Below the pieces are notes generated by a model, which was not told the DNA's origin, searched no databases, and worked only from the letters and a program-made list of their open reading frames with translations. A program made the position numbers and the translations under genes. A DNA stretch of 64,000 nucleotides, taken from contig NZ_CP116887.1 in the NCBI RefSeq assembly GCF_028421645.1, positions 2,420,001 through 2,484,000 on the forward strand, given 5' to 3'. Position 1 is the first letter of the stretch, and every line of letters begins with the position of its first letter. Below, in pieces: positions 43,976 through 53,090 of the stretch. Source of the DNA: Aneurinibacillus sp. Ricciae_BoGa-3 (GTDB lineage Bacteria; Bacillota; Bacilli; Aneurinibacillales; Aneurinibacillaceae).

Positions 43976-46900
43976 ATGGCGGATATAAACCAAAGGGTAG
44001 ATTCTTTAATTATAGGGATTGACGTCGGCTCAACGACTGTGAAAGCAACAGTAGTGAATCCAATAAACAAAGAAATTTTGTGGTCCGATTATCAGCGTCA
44101 CAATACAAAACAAGCAGAAAAGGTCTTAGAATTTTTAATTTTCATTGGAAATGAATTTTCCCATATCAAACAAGAAAACATTCGTGTATTTATTACAGGA
44201 TCCGGTAGCGGCCCAATTGCCGAACACATTGGAGCGAAGTTTGTTCAGGAAGTGAATGCCGTCACGATGGCGGTGGAACAACTTCATCCCGATGTTGGCA
44301 GTGTAGTGGAACTAGGGGGACAGGATGCTAAAATCATCATTTTCAAGGAAAACGAGGAAACGGGGAGTAAGCAAGCACTGACATCCATGAATGACAAGTG
44401 TGCATCTGGCACTGGAGCTACGATTGATAAGTGCATGATTAAAGTTGGTATGCCAATGGACGCAGTGGGCAATCTACACTTTGACGATACAAAATTACAC
44501 CATGTAGCTGCCAAGTGCGGTGTATTTGCAGAAACGGATATTGTCAATCTGGTGAAAAGCGGAATCCCGTCTGCCGAAATCATGTGCTCCTTAGCGGATG
44601 CGATTGTTATGCAGAACCTTTCCGTCCTAACTCGTGGAAATACGCTTCGACACCGTGTTCTTTTGCTTGGCGGTCCAAATACGTACCTTCCCTTTCTGCA
44701 AGAATGCTGGCGAAAGCGGATACCTGAGACGTGGGAAGAGCGGGGATACCAATATCCAAAAGACGTCCCCATAGATCAACTGATTTTTGTACCGGAGAAT
44801 TCACAGTATTATGCTGCTTACGGTGCGGTTATGTACGGCATGCATGAACCGGTTGGCGTGGGCAGCTATACAGGGCTGGAAAGTCTAAAAGAATTTATCG
44901 CTCACGGCCGTAAAGCAAAACTCGGGGAAAATGCCGGTCCGCCTCTAGTAAGCAGTGTAAATGAAATGGACGAATTTCGTAAGCACTATCGCATTCCACA
45001 TTTTACACCAGCTCCCTTCCTGCCTGGACAGAAGGTAAGAGGCGTGATCGGACTTGACGGCGGCTCTACTTCTTCAAAAGCTGTGCTGGTTGATGAGAGT
45101 GGAAATATTTTACTAAAGGAATACCAGCTTTCCAAAGGCAATCCCCTCGAAGATACGAAAGAAATGTTAAAGAGAATCCGGGATAGGGTGACTGGACAGG
45201 GAGCTGATTTGGAGATTATCGGTTTTGGCGCCACGGGCTATGCGGCGGATGTTTTAGAAAAAACGTTAAAGGCTGATGTCAACATCGTGGAGACCGTTGC
45301 CCATATGATGAGTGCCGTTCATCAATTTGGCGATATCGACGTCATCTGTGACATTGGCGGCCAGGATATCAAGGTTCTTTTTCTTAAAAACGGGGATATC
45401 CGTAATTTTAGGCTCTCCAATCAATGTTCCGCCGGGAACGGAATGTTACTGCAAGCCATGGCGGACCAGTTCGGTATTCCGGTTCAGGAGTATGCGGATA
45501 CAGCCTTTAACGCGCAATTGTCGCCTAAATTTTCATATGGTTGCGCGGTATTTCTGGATGCGGATCGGGTGAATTTTCAAAAGGAAGGTTATTCGAAGGA
45601 GGAATTATTAGCCGGTTTAGCGCTCGTATTGCCTAAAAATATATGGCAGTATGTGGTGCAGATTCCACGCATGGCGGAACTGGGACGCAAATTCGTTTTA
45701 CAGGGAGGCACTCAATATAACTTAGCGGCCGTAAAAGCTCAGGTCGATTACATTAAACAGCGGGTTCCAGATGCAGAAGTATATGTTCACCCACATCCAG
45801 GAGAAGCAGGGGCGATTGGGGCCGCCATGGAAACACTGCGTGTTGTCAAGCGCCGGGGGTATTCCACGTTTTTGGGCCTCGATGCAGCGATTAACCTGTA
45901 TTATATGACCCGTAATGATGAATCAACCCGCTGTACATTTTGCCCCAACAATTGCAGCCGAACCTTTATCGATTCGAAAACACCAGATGGAAACATGGCA
46001 CGCTATATATCCGGTTTTAGCTGCGAAAAAGGAACAGTTGAAAATAAGGAAGCCGTTATCAAACTAACCAAAGAGCGGCAGGAACTCAAGAAACACTATC
46101 CGAACCTGGTAGAATACGAAGCACGTCGCATGTTCCAGCATTTCTATGATTATCTGCCATTACCTGAACCGGATACGTCAGTGGATGATATTCGCATAGA
46201 GCGCAGCTGGTTCGGGGTGAGAAAAAGGAATGTTCGGCGTTTGTTTCAACGCTCGTCTATCGAAGCCATGGAACGGCGTAGCAAGCTTCGGATCGGGATA
46301 CCTAAGGTACTTAACATTTGGTCTACTGCCCCTTTTTGGCGGACCTATTTCGAAACGCTTGGCATCGACCAGCGTAACCTTATTTTTAGCGATAATACAA
46401 GTGAGGAAATGTGGCAGGAAGGAGGAAAGTACGGTTCAATTGATCCGTGCTATCCATCTAAGGTGGCGCAGGCTCATATCCATAACCTATTGTTTAAGCA
46501 CCATAGTGAACGAAAACCGCTTGATTACATCTTTTTCCCTTGTATCACGCATATACCAACCCATCTGCAAAACGTAATAGACTCGGCCAGCTGCCCCATC
46601 GTAGCCGGTGCTCCAAATGTCATTAAGGCCGCCTTTACAAAAGAAACCGACTTTTTTGCGACAAGAGGGATTGCGTACCTTGATCCGGCAGTTACATTTA
46701 CAGAACCCAATCTAATGAGGAAGCAGCTCTATGAGGCTTTTAAAGATTACCTTCAAATCACGGAGGATGAAAGTAACTTCGCGGTGGACGAGGGTTGGAA
46801 AGCCATGGAGTTGTTTGATTCGGAAATGCAGGAGAAGGGACGATTGATTCTTGAGCAGGTTGAAAAGGAAAATCGCCTTGCGATTCTCATGATTGGACGT

Positions 46901-47437
46901 CCTTATCACTCAGACCCGGGTCTAAACCACAACGTTTTAGATGAGTTTCAAGTGATGGGCTATCCCATCTTGTCTATGCGCTCGATACCTAAGGATGAGG
47001 AGTGGCTTCACCGTTTTTTCAAAGAGGACCTGGAAAGCGGGCGTGTTGAATATGCATTGGAAGTGACCGATGTGTGGCCAGAAAACTTCAGTTCCAACAG
47101 TGTACAAAAGGTATGGGCCGCCAAATTTGCCGCGCGTCATCCGAACGTAGCCGTGTTGGACCTGTCGAGCTTTAAATGCGGACATGATGCTCCAACTTAT
47201 GGAATGATTGACTCGATCATATCAACTGCAGGCACACCGTATTCGGCATTACATGACATCGATGCCAATAAGCCGAGCGGTTCCATTAAAATTCGTGTCA
47301 AGACATATGCGCATAGCCTGAGCCTGCATGAAGAACGGTTGCAGGATTTGGCACACAAAAAAGCGGAACTTCAACAGCGTATTGAGCGAAAACGGACGGA
47401 ACTGCTGAGCCAGAAACAGAACGAACAGGTAATGTGA
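43976..47437 (+). CDS. Double-ASKHA 2-hydroxyacyl-CoA dehydratase activase-like protein
   Basis: 1153 aa. The first BadF/BadG/HgdC ATPase domain (about 12-280) opens with IGIDVGSTTVKATV and has the iron-sulfur Cys motif NDKCASGTGA. A second ASKHA domain (about 355-640) has IGLDGGSTSSKAVLV and SNQCSAGNGML. The rest is a DUF2229-type region with RCTFCPNNCSRT. In dehydratase and benzoyl-CoA reductase systems such activases use ATP to inject a low-potential electron. Oxygen-sensitive radical chemistry is the family norm; the target here is unknown. AAGGAG precedes the ATG. It is followed by a dehydratase-like gene. Confidence 0.85.
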   Translation: MADINQRVDSLIIGIDVGSTTVKATVVNPINKEILWSDYQRHNTKQAEKVLEFLIFIGNEFSHIKQENIRVFITGSGSGPIAEHIGAKFVQEVNAVTMAVEQLHPDVGSVVELGGQDAKIIIFKENEETGSKQALTSMNDKCASGTGATIDKCMIKVGMPMDAVGNLHFDDTKLHHVAAKCGVFAETDIVNLVKSGIPSAEIMCSLADAIVMQNLSVLTRGNTLRHRVLLLGGPNTYLPFLQECWRKRIPETWEERGYQYPKDVPIDQLIFVPENSQYYAAYGAVMYGMHEPVGVGSYTGLESLKEFIAHGRKAKLGENAGPPLVSSVNEMDEFRKHYRIPHFTPAPFLPGQKVRGVIGLDGGSTSSKAVLVDESGNILLKEYQLSKGNPLEDTKEMLKRIRDRVTGQGADLEIIGFGATGYAADVLEKTLKADVNIVETVAHMMSAVHQFGDIDVICDIGGQDIKVLFLKNGDIRNFRLSNQCSAGNGMLLQAMADQFGIPVQEYADTAFNAQLSPKFSYGCAVFLDADRVNFQKEGYSKEELLAGLALVLPKNIWQYVVQIPRMAELGRKFVLQGGTQYNLAAVKAQVDYIKQRVPDAEVYVHPHPGEAGAIGAAMETLRVVKRRGYSTFLGLDAAINLYYMTRNDESTRCTFCPNNCSRTFIDSKTPDGNMARYISGFSCEKGTVENKEAVIKLTKERQELKKHYPNLVEYEARRMFQHFYDYLPLPEPDTSVDDIRIERSWFGVRKRNVRRLFQRSSIEAMERRSKLRIGIPKVLNIWSTAPFWRTYFETLGIDQRNLIFSDNTSEEMWQEGGKYGSIDPCYPSKVAQAHIHNLLFKHHSERKPLDYIFFPCITHIPTHLQNVIDSASCPIVAGAPNVIKAAFTKETDFFATRGIAYLDPAVTFTEPNLMRKQLYEAFKDYLQITEDESNFAVDEGWKAMELFDSEMQEKGRLILEQVEKENRLAILMIGRPYHSDPGLNHNVLDEFQVMGYPILSMRSIPKDEEWLHRFFKEDLESGRVEYALEVTDVWPENFSSNSVQKVWAAKFAARHPNVAVLDLSSFKCGHDAPTYGMIDSIISTAGTPYSALHDIDANKPSGSIKIRVKTYAHSLSLHEERLQDLAHKKAELQQRIERKRTELLSQKQNEQVM

Positions 47438-47513
47438 TATGAAAAGGCATATAGTTTTTCACACGGAAAATTAAGATGTCCGTACTTTATTAGACTAAGG
47501 AGTGAAGCACATC

Positions 47514-49148
47514 ATGACTACCACATATAAAGAACAACCCCAGAATCGTCATTCCGTTGAGGATGAGCTCCGTATGTTTCAAGAGGAACAGGAAGCGGCA
47601 TTAGGTTTAAATAAAGAAAAAAAGGAACAGTGGTTTGATCCTGTTCCCCGTCAGTTTTTACTTAAAGATCGAGTAAGTACAACCATTCTTTTTGGGGGGC
47701 TCACCATGGCGCAGGATTATCTGGTCGAGGGAGCATTAGAAGGATTGGGTTACCAGGTAAAGCATATGGACTGCCCGGACAACGAGTCGCTTCGTTACGG
47801 AAAAGAGTTCGGCAATCGGGGACAGTGCAATCCCACTTATTTTACGGTAGGCAATCTCATTAAATATCTGCATCATCTTCGCGATGTGGAAGGAAAATCA
47901 AAGGAGGAGATCGTCCGTAATTACCTTTTTATAACGGCAGGTTCCTGCGGTCCCTGCCGCTTTGGAACCTATGTTACAGAGTACCGAAAGGCACTGCGGG
48001 ATGCAGGATTTGATGGGTTTCGGGTTCTATTGTTCCAACAACAGTCGGGTTTAAAACAGGCCACCGGTGAGGAATCGGCTCTTAAGTTAGATACGTCATT
48101 TTTTGCTGGATTTCTGAAAGCGATCCTCTTGGGAGATATTTTGAATGCGGCAGGCTACCGTATTCGTCCTTATGAAGTGGAGGCAGGGGCAACGGATGCC
48201 GCTATAGATCGTTGCAAACAGTATTTGCATCATGCCTTAAGTAAGCGAAAGTGGCTCGGATCAGCATTGCTTAAATGCCGCAAAGAATTAAAAGCCGTTC
48301 GCGTTGACCGGATTCAGGTGAAACCTAAAGTCAGCATCATCGGCGAGTTTTGGGCCATGACAACAGAAGGAGATGGCAACTATCAATTGCAGCGTTTTTT
48401 GGAAAAGGAAGGGGCTGAAGTTGAAGTGCAATCCGTTACGGCCTGGATCTTGTATCTCATTTGGGAAGGGCGCTATGATACCGTTCAAAGAATGAAGCTA
48501 CGAAAAGCAGACTCCGGCCGTCATGGCTTAGAAGGGAAAAATCCCGCTGTAGTATTGCGTATGTTGGGATTGGCTGACCGTACCATTCGAGTAGCTTTCC
48601 AAATGTACGCCAAGGCACTCGGCTTTTATGATTATCATTTGCCCGATATGGATGAAATCGCGAAGGTTGCCCATGACCATTACAACAACCAGCTACGCGG
48701 CGGAGAAGGACATATGGAAGTGGGAAAATTGATTCTTAACGTGGCCAAGCGTAAAGTGAATATGACAGTTTCCGTCAAGCCATTCGGCTGCATGCCGTCT
48801 TCCGGAGTATCCGATGGCGTTCAATCGCTCATCACTGAAAAATATCCTGAAGCGATCTTTCTTCCGATTGAAACGACAGGGGATGGAGCGATCAACGTAC
48901 AGAGCAGGATACAGATGATGCTGTTTAAAGCGAAACAGGCTGCTCAGAAGGAGTTCGAGGAAGCCTTATCCAAAAAAGGACTCACGGCTCATCAACTTAA
49001 ACAAATACCGGATCATACGAAATTTACTCAACCATTGAAAACAAATAAACACGTCGTTGCGTGTACGGCGGCAAATGTGGTTTATGGGATGCGCAGTTTA
49101 AGCGGATTCTCCTTTCGGCGAAACAAAGAGGGTGTGGAAGGGGTTTAA
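47514..49148 (+). CDS. 2-hydroxyacyl-CoA dehydratase-like protein, partner of the activase
   Basis: 544 aa with GSCGPCRFGTYVTEYRKALR and a C-terminal segment VSVKPFGCMPSSGVSDG that carry Cys residues able to hold an iron-sulfur cluster. It corresponds to the C-terminal part of the long single-chain activase/dehydratase-like proteins of clostridia. I chose the ATG at 47514 behind AAGGAGTG; an in-frame GTG at 47502 lies on that site. It lies 76 bases after the activase and is probably cotranscribed. No CoA-dependent substrate genes are next to it. Confidence 0.8.
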   Translation: MTTTYKEQPQNRHSVEDELRMFQEEQEAALGLNKEKKEQWFDPVPRQFLLKDRVSTTILFGGLTMAQDYLVEGALEGLGYQVKHMDCPDNESLRYGKEFGNRGQCNPTYFTVGNLIKYLHHLRDVEGKSKEEIVRNYLFITAGSCGPCRFGTYVTEYRKALRDAGFDGFRVLLFQQQSGLKQATGEESALKLDTSFFAGFLKAILLGDILNAAGYRIRPYEVEAGATDAAIDRCKQYLHHALSKRKWLGSALLKCRKELKAVRVDRIQVKPKVSIIGEFWAMTTEGDGNYQLQRFLEKEGAEVEVQSVTAWILYLIWEGRYDTVQRMKLRKADSGRHGLEGKNPAVVLRMLGLADRTIRVAFQMYAKALGFYDYHLPDMDEIAKVAHDHYNNQLRGGEGHMEVGKLILNVAKRKVNMTVSVKPFGCMPSSGVSDGVQSLITEKYPEAIFLPIETTGDGAINVQSRIQMMLFKAKQAAQKEFEEALSKKGLTAHQLKQIPDHTKFTQPLKTNKHVVACTAANVVYGMRSLSGFSFRRNKEGVEGV

Positions 49149-49190
49149 CTAATATATGAATTTATAGGCATAAAAATAAAGTTACAAACT

Positions 49191-49217
49191 AAGCCTCCAA
49201 AAAAATTTTGGAGGCTT
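49191..49217 (+). terminator. Terminator of the activase operon
   Basis: AAGCCTCCAAAA pairs perfectly with TTTTGGAGGCTT across three bases. Confidence 0.88.
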
Positions 49218-49291
49218 AATTTGTAGTGGTTGAATGCAAAAAGAAGCAGGAAGTGGAAAGTAAAATAATTCAGATTGAGTGGTATTTTTCA

Positions 49292-49384
49292 ATGGAAAAA
49301 AATTTACGCGTGGTTATAAGGCTGTTAGAAGTGTTTGCATTACTGGCGCTGTTAGCTAAAGTAATATCAATATTCGTTGGTTGA
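49292..49384 (+). CDS. Possible 30-aa membrane peptide
   Basis: The frame reads a basic N-terminus (MEKNLRVVIR) followed by a hydrophobic helix (LLEVFALLALLAKVISIFVG). The ribosome binding site is weak (GAGTGG). Its composition is that of a real single-span peptide, but the evidence is only the reading frame. Confidence 0.35.
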   Translation: MEKNLRVVIRLLEVFALLALLAKVISIFVG

Positions 49385-49540
49385 ACCATTATTCTATTGG
49401 TCATTCGCTTGTTCATGTGACAACTGAAACCGTTTAAGTAAATGCTGATGTTAACTTTAAAACAGTGATAGAGGTGTGTCAAACATGGCACATCTGTTTT
49501 AAGGAGACTTATACGATAATGGGAATAAAGGCTGGTCAAC

Positions 49541-49570
49541 AAAAAAGATGCGCCGGTTGGTTGGCACATC
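49541..49570 (-). terminator. Terminator of the LysM-NlpC/P60 gene
   Basis: GATGCGCC and GGCACATC pair (one wobble) and on the minus strand are followed by six Ts, shortly after the stop of the minus-strand gene. Confidence 0.8.
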
Positions 49571-49596
49571 CTGGATTTTTTATCAATTACTTCACA

Positions 49597-50424
49597 CTAG
49601 TTAATATAACGCCTTGCCCCTGCATAACAAGCCCCATAATAATCATCACCGAAGATGTATTCGATCTGAACACCGTTTTTTGGACCCGTATCTGCATTAA
49701 TCATTTGATCGTTTCCAATATAGATGCCTACATGGGTGATAAAAGGACAACCATGTTCTTTGAAAAATACGAGGTCTCCTTTGCGTAATTGATCTTTTGT
49801 TACAGGGGTTCCAGATTGAAATTGCCAATTTGAAGTCCGAGGAATTTTAATTCCCAATTTATTAAATACGTATTGCGTCAATCCAGAACAGTCTAAACCA
49901 ACCCACGGAGTTGTTCCTCCCCATACATATGGAAAATCAAATTGATCCTTTGCAACTGCGATAAGATAATCTGCTTTTGTTTCCCAATTAGCAGTTAAAG
50001 GAACAGAGGATGGAGCAGTTGGGATATTTAGGATCCATCCCGGAAATATGCGATCTGGATGTTTTACTTTTGGATTTGCCGTAATCAAGTAAGAAAGACT
50101 GATACCAAATTTGTTGGATATTTTCCAAAAAGTATCATCCCTTTGTACGGTATATGTTTTTCTGGATACTTCACTCGCCGGAATTAACCCCGTCATTGGT
50201 TTATGTCCGTTTGGAAGATTAATCATCAATCCCTTCCAGATATTCCTTGGATCTATAAGTGGATTAATGGCTCTCAAATCAGATACACTGACACCTGCCC
50301 GCTGTGCTAAGGAGAAAAAAGTATCCTTACCTGTTGATGTGTATTGATCATATGGAACTGCATAACTTGTTCCTGGAAATAACATGAGTAGTGACAAAGT
50401 CACGATAAAAAGTTTCATCTTCAT
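49597..50424 (-). CDS. LysM-NlpC/P60 cell-wall endopeptidase
   Basis: 275 aa with a signal peptide (MKMKLFIVTLSLLMLFPGTS), two LysM domains (about 22-66 and 78-122, each ending in a G-W/L-x-L/I-N-I/L-P pattern) that bind peptidoglycan, and a C-terminal NlpC/P60 domain. The catalytic Cys is in LDCSGLTQYVF and the His in FITHVGIYIGND. I chose the ATG at 50424 behind AGGGAG; the frame upstream lacks a signal. It probably remodels wall in growth, sporulation or germination. Confidence 0.93.
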   Translation of the reverse strand: MKMKLFIVTLSLLMLFPGTSYAVPYDQYTSTGKDTFFSLAQRAGVSVSDLRAINPLIDPRNIWKGLMINLPNGHKPMTGLIPASEVSRKTYTVQRDDTFWKISNKFGISLSYLITANPKVKHPDRIFPGWILNIPTAPSSVPLTANWETKADYLIAVAKDQFDFPYVWGGTTPWVGLDCSGLTQYVFNKLGIKIPRTSNWQFQSGTPVTKDQLRKGDLVFFKEHGCPFITHVGIYIGNDQMINADTGPKNGVQIEYIFGDDYYGACYAGARRYIN

Positions 50425-50614
50425 ATTGGTTCTCCCTATTTCATTACATTGCAGCATTATCTTGTACAAAAATTCCCCCGATCATGTTTGGGTATTTCAA
50501 CCAAATCCGTTTTTTTCACGCACCTGGTCAGATAATTATACCAAGGTATTTAGTGCCAGACGTTGCTACAGTCACCAACAGAATAAAGGACAAAATAAAC
50601 AGATGACTTGCGCA

Positions 50615-50646
50615 TAAAAAAGACCGATTTCTCAAAAAGAATCGGC
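50615..50646 (-). terminator. Terminator of the DUF5683-like gene
   Basis: CCGATT and AATCGG enclose a short loop, and on the minus strand six Ts follow. Nothing else in 50425-50781 is assignable beyond the leader of the minus-strand hydrolase. Confidence 0.75.
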
Positions 50647-50781
50647 TGGAAAAGACCGAGCGACACGTACCCCTCTTGAAATCCCAAATATAATAATAAA
50701 ACATACCTTGTACAATACCAAACTACACTTGTATGCCTATTGTAAGGGGTAAATAACTTAGGCGTGTTTTTATTTGTATAA

Positions 50782-51225
50782 TCAGGTTTTCGATGAGGCG
50801 ATAGTCTTATTTTTGTAAATAAAGATACCAGTAATCATTGGGATAATCATTGAAATTCCAATCGTTATCGCTTTGGCGTCGAACGATAATGATCCGAAAA
50901 TAGCCACAAGAGTACCAATGAATCCAGAAATAATAAAAATAAATATAGAATAGGGATGTCCATTGGGTTCTGCATGGAAGAAGGCGTCCCATACCACATA
51001 GGTATAAAATGGAGGGTAAAATAAGGCGTATTGAAAATTAATGGTTTGGACAGCCTCCCGGTGAAAGCCACGGAAGTCCAAATATATTGCTTGGTTTAGA
51101 TGTCCATAAATGTTGATGACGGACTCAATCAAGATAAATATCAGTCCCTTTAGCAATTGATCATTATACATTTGCCCTATACCAGGCAACGTAAGAGAAA
51201 GAAGGGCTGCTGCTAACCGTTTCAA
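50782..51225 (-). CDS. DUF5683-like small membrane protein
   Basis: 147 aa with four hydrophobic segments. The N-terminal LLSLTLPGIGQMYNDQLLKGL is the Pro-Gly-x-Gly-Q-x-Y motif of small TM2/DUF5683-type membrane proteins. It starts at a TTG behind AGAGGTGAG on the minus strand. The function is unknown. Confidence 0.7.
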   Translation of the reverse strand: MKRLAAALLSLTLPGIGQMYNDQLLKGLIFILIESVINIYGHLNQAIYLDFRGFHREAVQTINFQYALFYPPFYTYVVWDAFFHAEPNGHPYSIFIFIISGFIGTLVAIFGSLSFDAKAITIGISMIIPMITGIFIYKNKTIASSKT

Positions 51226-51265
51226 ATTCTCACCTCTAAGTAAGGAGCGGTCAATAATCGTGAAT

Positions 51266-51292
51266 AAAAAGACGTGCCACTATGACACGTCT
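51266..51292 (-). terminator. Terminator on the minus strand
   Basis: AGACGTG (51270-51276) and CACGTCT (51286-51292) form a perfect stem with five Ts on the minus strand. It lies 250 bases beyond the stop of the 51541 gene. Between them is a GC-rich patch described in the findings. Confidence 0.7.
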
Positions 51293-51540
51293 GCTAAATA
51301 GAGAGGAGCAATACCATAAACAGGGAGATTGCTCTGATGATATTCTGATGTTATTATGTACGAACCCTCAATAAATTATCCAAATATTGTACTCTTTCCT
51401 ATCAGCCCCAAACATGTCGTCGGCGCCGGCTCCGGCTCCGGATCCAAAGATTACTGGAACTTTACCGGGGGCTACCGCGTTGGCAAAGGTGGCCGGGGTA
51501 GCAAAAATAATACCACCACTTTTAGACTTATGATATTGTA

Positions 51541-51960
51541 TTACCAGCTACAGTGATTGATGCAGGAATCTAGGTATTGCATAGAAAAAAGTTCAGGTTT
51601 CTTCGTGTAATAATTGGCATAAAAATCATCATTTGTTTGGACGGTGAACTTGAGTTCGCCATGCTTAATAAAATAACAAAATCGCGTACCTTTTTTAAAT
51701 TCGAACGTAGCAAGTTCCTCATGTTTCCATTCATTGTCCAAATTATTTCGCTTAAATTCGATTTCCTCATTAAATTGAGCATAGGTAGAAAGATCAAATA
51801 CACCTAAATACCGGGTATCTCCTGCAATACAATTTAACAGCCTTCCCTTCATCCCTTTATAAATAGGGAATGATAAAGATTCCACCAGACAATCGTCAGT
51901 AAAGGTGACTTCTGGTTGTATGCCAAGCTGTACCAAATTATAAACATGCTCTCCGGTCAT
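51541..51960 (-). CDS. Hypothetical protein
   Basis: About 139 aa, cytosolic, beta-rich and aromatic (GRLLNCIAGDTRYLGVFDLS, FEFKKGTRFCYFIKHGELKF). No family is recognised. The ATG at 51960 is nine bases from AAAAGGA and is preferred to the ATG at 51969, which abuts it. Confidence 0.6.
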   Translation of the reverse strand: MTGEHVYNLVQLGIQPEVTFTDDCLVESLSFPIYKGMKGRLLNCIAGDTRYLGVFDLSTYAQFNEEIEFKRNNLDNEWKHEELATFEFKKGTRFCYFIKHGELKFTVQTNDDFYANYYTKKPELFSMQYLDSCINHCSW

Positions 51961-52279
51961 TTTCACCATTCCTTTTCATTCCTATCTGATTCTCACCTTA
52001 ATTATATGCCGATCTAGCGGAGCGGATAGGTTTATTTGCTAGACAATTAACTACATAAATAGATGGTAAAAAAGATTGTTTTGTCGAAATTGACCTGATT
52101 TTGGTCCGGATGAGCAAATGTTCAAACTGGCGGATCCCCTTCACTATCATAAATACTTATGATGAACATTTTCCATCTTTATTTCTCTTTTAACTAAATC
52201 CTAGTTATAAGACGTACATTTCCGTCTTACTTTCAATTAAACTTAATAATTTTTTATTTGTTCAACATATTGTTGTAAT

Positions 52280-52292
52280 ATAGGTGACCTAT
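52280..52292. promoter_or_regulatory. Palindrome overlapping a -10 box, ATAGGTGACCTAT
   Basis: A perfect palindrome (odd centre) overlaps TATAAT at 52290-52295, 47 bases before the FbpA-like gene. A good -35 at normal spacing is missing. Upstream, TAAGACG (52208-52214) and CGTCTTA (52223-52229) form a second inverted repeat. A repressor site is likely. I see no Fur box. Confidence 0.45.
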
Positions 52293-52341
52293 AATTAAAT
52301 CTGTAGGAAGAAGAAGCAATACCATATATAGAGGTGTATTT

Positions 52342-52506
52342 ATGAATGATATAAAAAATAACATGCAAAAATATATCGACCGATTAATTCAGATGGGTAT
52401 TTTCAAAATTAAAGGTCGCCAATTATATGAATGCTCAACAAAAGAAATAAAACAAGCTTTATACAACGCGTTATTCAATAAAAGGAATAAAAAGTCACAT
52501 ATTTAA
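52342..52506 (+). CDS. FbpA-like small basic protein
   Basis: 54 aa, basic, with YIDRLIQMGIFKIKGRQLYE, the core pattern of the Fur-regulated basic protein family (RLI-x-x-G-x-(Y/F)-K-x-x-x-x-QLYE). In Bacillus subtilis these help the iron-sparing response with the FsrA RNA. AGAGGTG precedes the ATG. The assignment rests on one conserved motif. Confidence 0.6.
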   Translation: MNDIKNNMQKYIDRLIQMGIFKIKGRQLYECSTKEIKQALYNALFNKRNKKSHI

Positions 52507-52533
52507 CAATCGAATATCTTAAGGAATAGACTC

Positions 52534-52572
52534 AAACCTGCTGCCCTTCATGGGTGGCGGGTTTATTTTATT
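52534..52572 (+). terminator. Terminator after the FbpA-like gene
   Basis: AAACCTGC pairs with GCGGGTTT (one wobble) and encloses TGCCC/GGGTG, followed by a T-rich tail. Confidence 0.85.
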
Positions 52573-52676
52573 TTGTCAAAATAAACATTAGAGTTAAATG
52601 AGAAAAAATTTAAAATATTCACTTGAATAATATCTTTTCAGATTTTATGATAAGTAAAAAATCAGGGAGGTATCAA

Positions 52677-53090
52677 ATGACAGAACATGTTGAATTCGAC
52701 TCCATCTGTCCTAAGTGTGACGGGATTAATCATGTAAGAGCGAGAGTGGGGGAACGGATGGTAGAAGTTCATTGCAAACATTGCACTCATGGACATAATT
52801 ATCTTCATGTAGTTCATCAACATGTCATCGTTAAAGAGTATACTCCAGAAGAAAAGTTGAGGAACAAAATAAAGTCATTAATTGAGAACAAAGAATTTGC
52901 ATTTATAGGTAAGCGGACGACGATATGTTTGTTGACTTTAAAAGGCGGATATGAAGCGGTAGGTAAATCTGCTGTAGCTGATGAAGCAGCATTCGATGAA
53001 GAAATAGGTAAAAAATATGCCTTCGAAGATGCGATGAAAAAAGCAATCATCGCCTTGGGTGCTTTTTTAAATAAAGAAGATTTAAAATAA
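52677..53090 (+). CDS. Zinc-ribbon protein with phage Gp49-like C-terminal domain
   Basis: 137 aa. Residues about 10-40 hold two CxxC pairs (CPKC and CKHC), a zinc ribbon. Residues about 78-135 (RTTICLLTLKGGYEAVGKSA, then FDEEIGKKYAFEDAMKKAI) match the pattern of the phage N4 Gp49/Sf6 gene 66 family. GGGAGG precedes the ATG. It may be a prophage relic or a domesticated host gene; no other phage genes are adjacent. Confidence 0.65.
   Translation: MTEHVEFDSICPKCDGINHVRARVGERMVEVHCKHCTHGHNYLHVVHQHVIVKEYTPEEKLRNKIKSLIENKEFAFIGKRTTICLLTLKGGYEAVGKSAVADEAAFDEEIGKKYAFEDAMKKAIIALGAFLNKEDLK

Noticed and set aside
49465..49788. 107 aa plus-strand frame
   Set aside because: It lies antisense to the LysM-NlpC/P60 gene and crosses its terminator.
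51356..51556. 66 aa Gly/Ser-rich frame as a secreted peptide or bacteriocin gene
   Set aside because: There is no ribosome binding site or leader, and it runs into the end of the convergent gene. It is reported only as a compositional patch.
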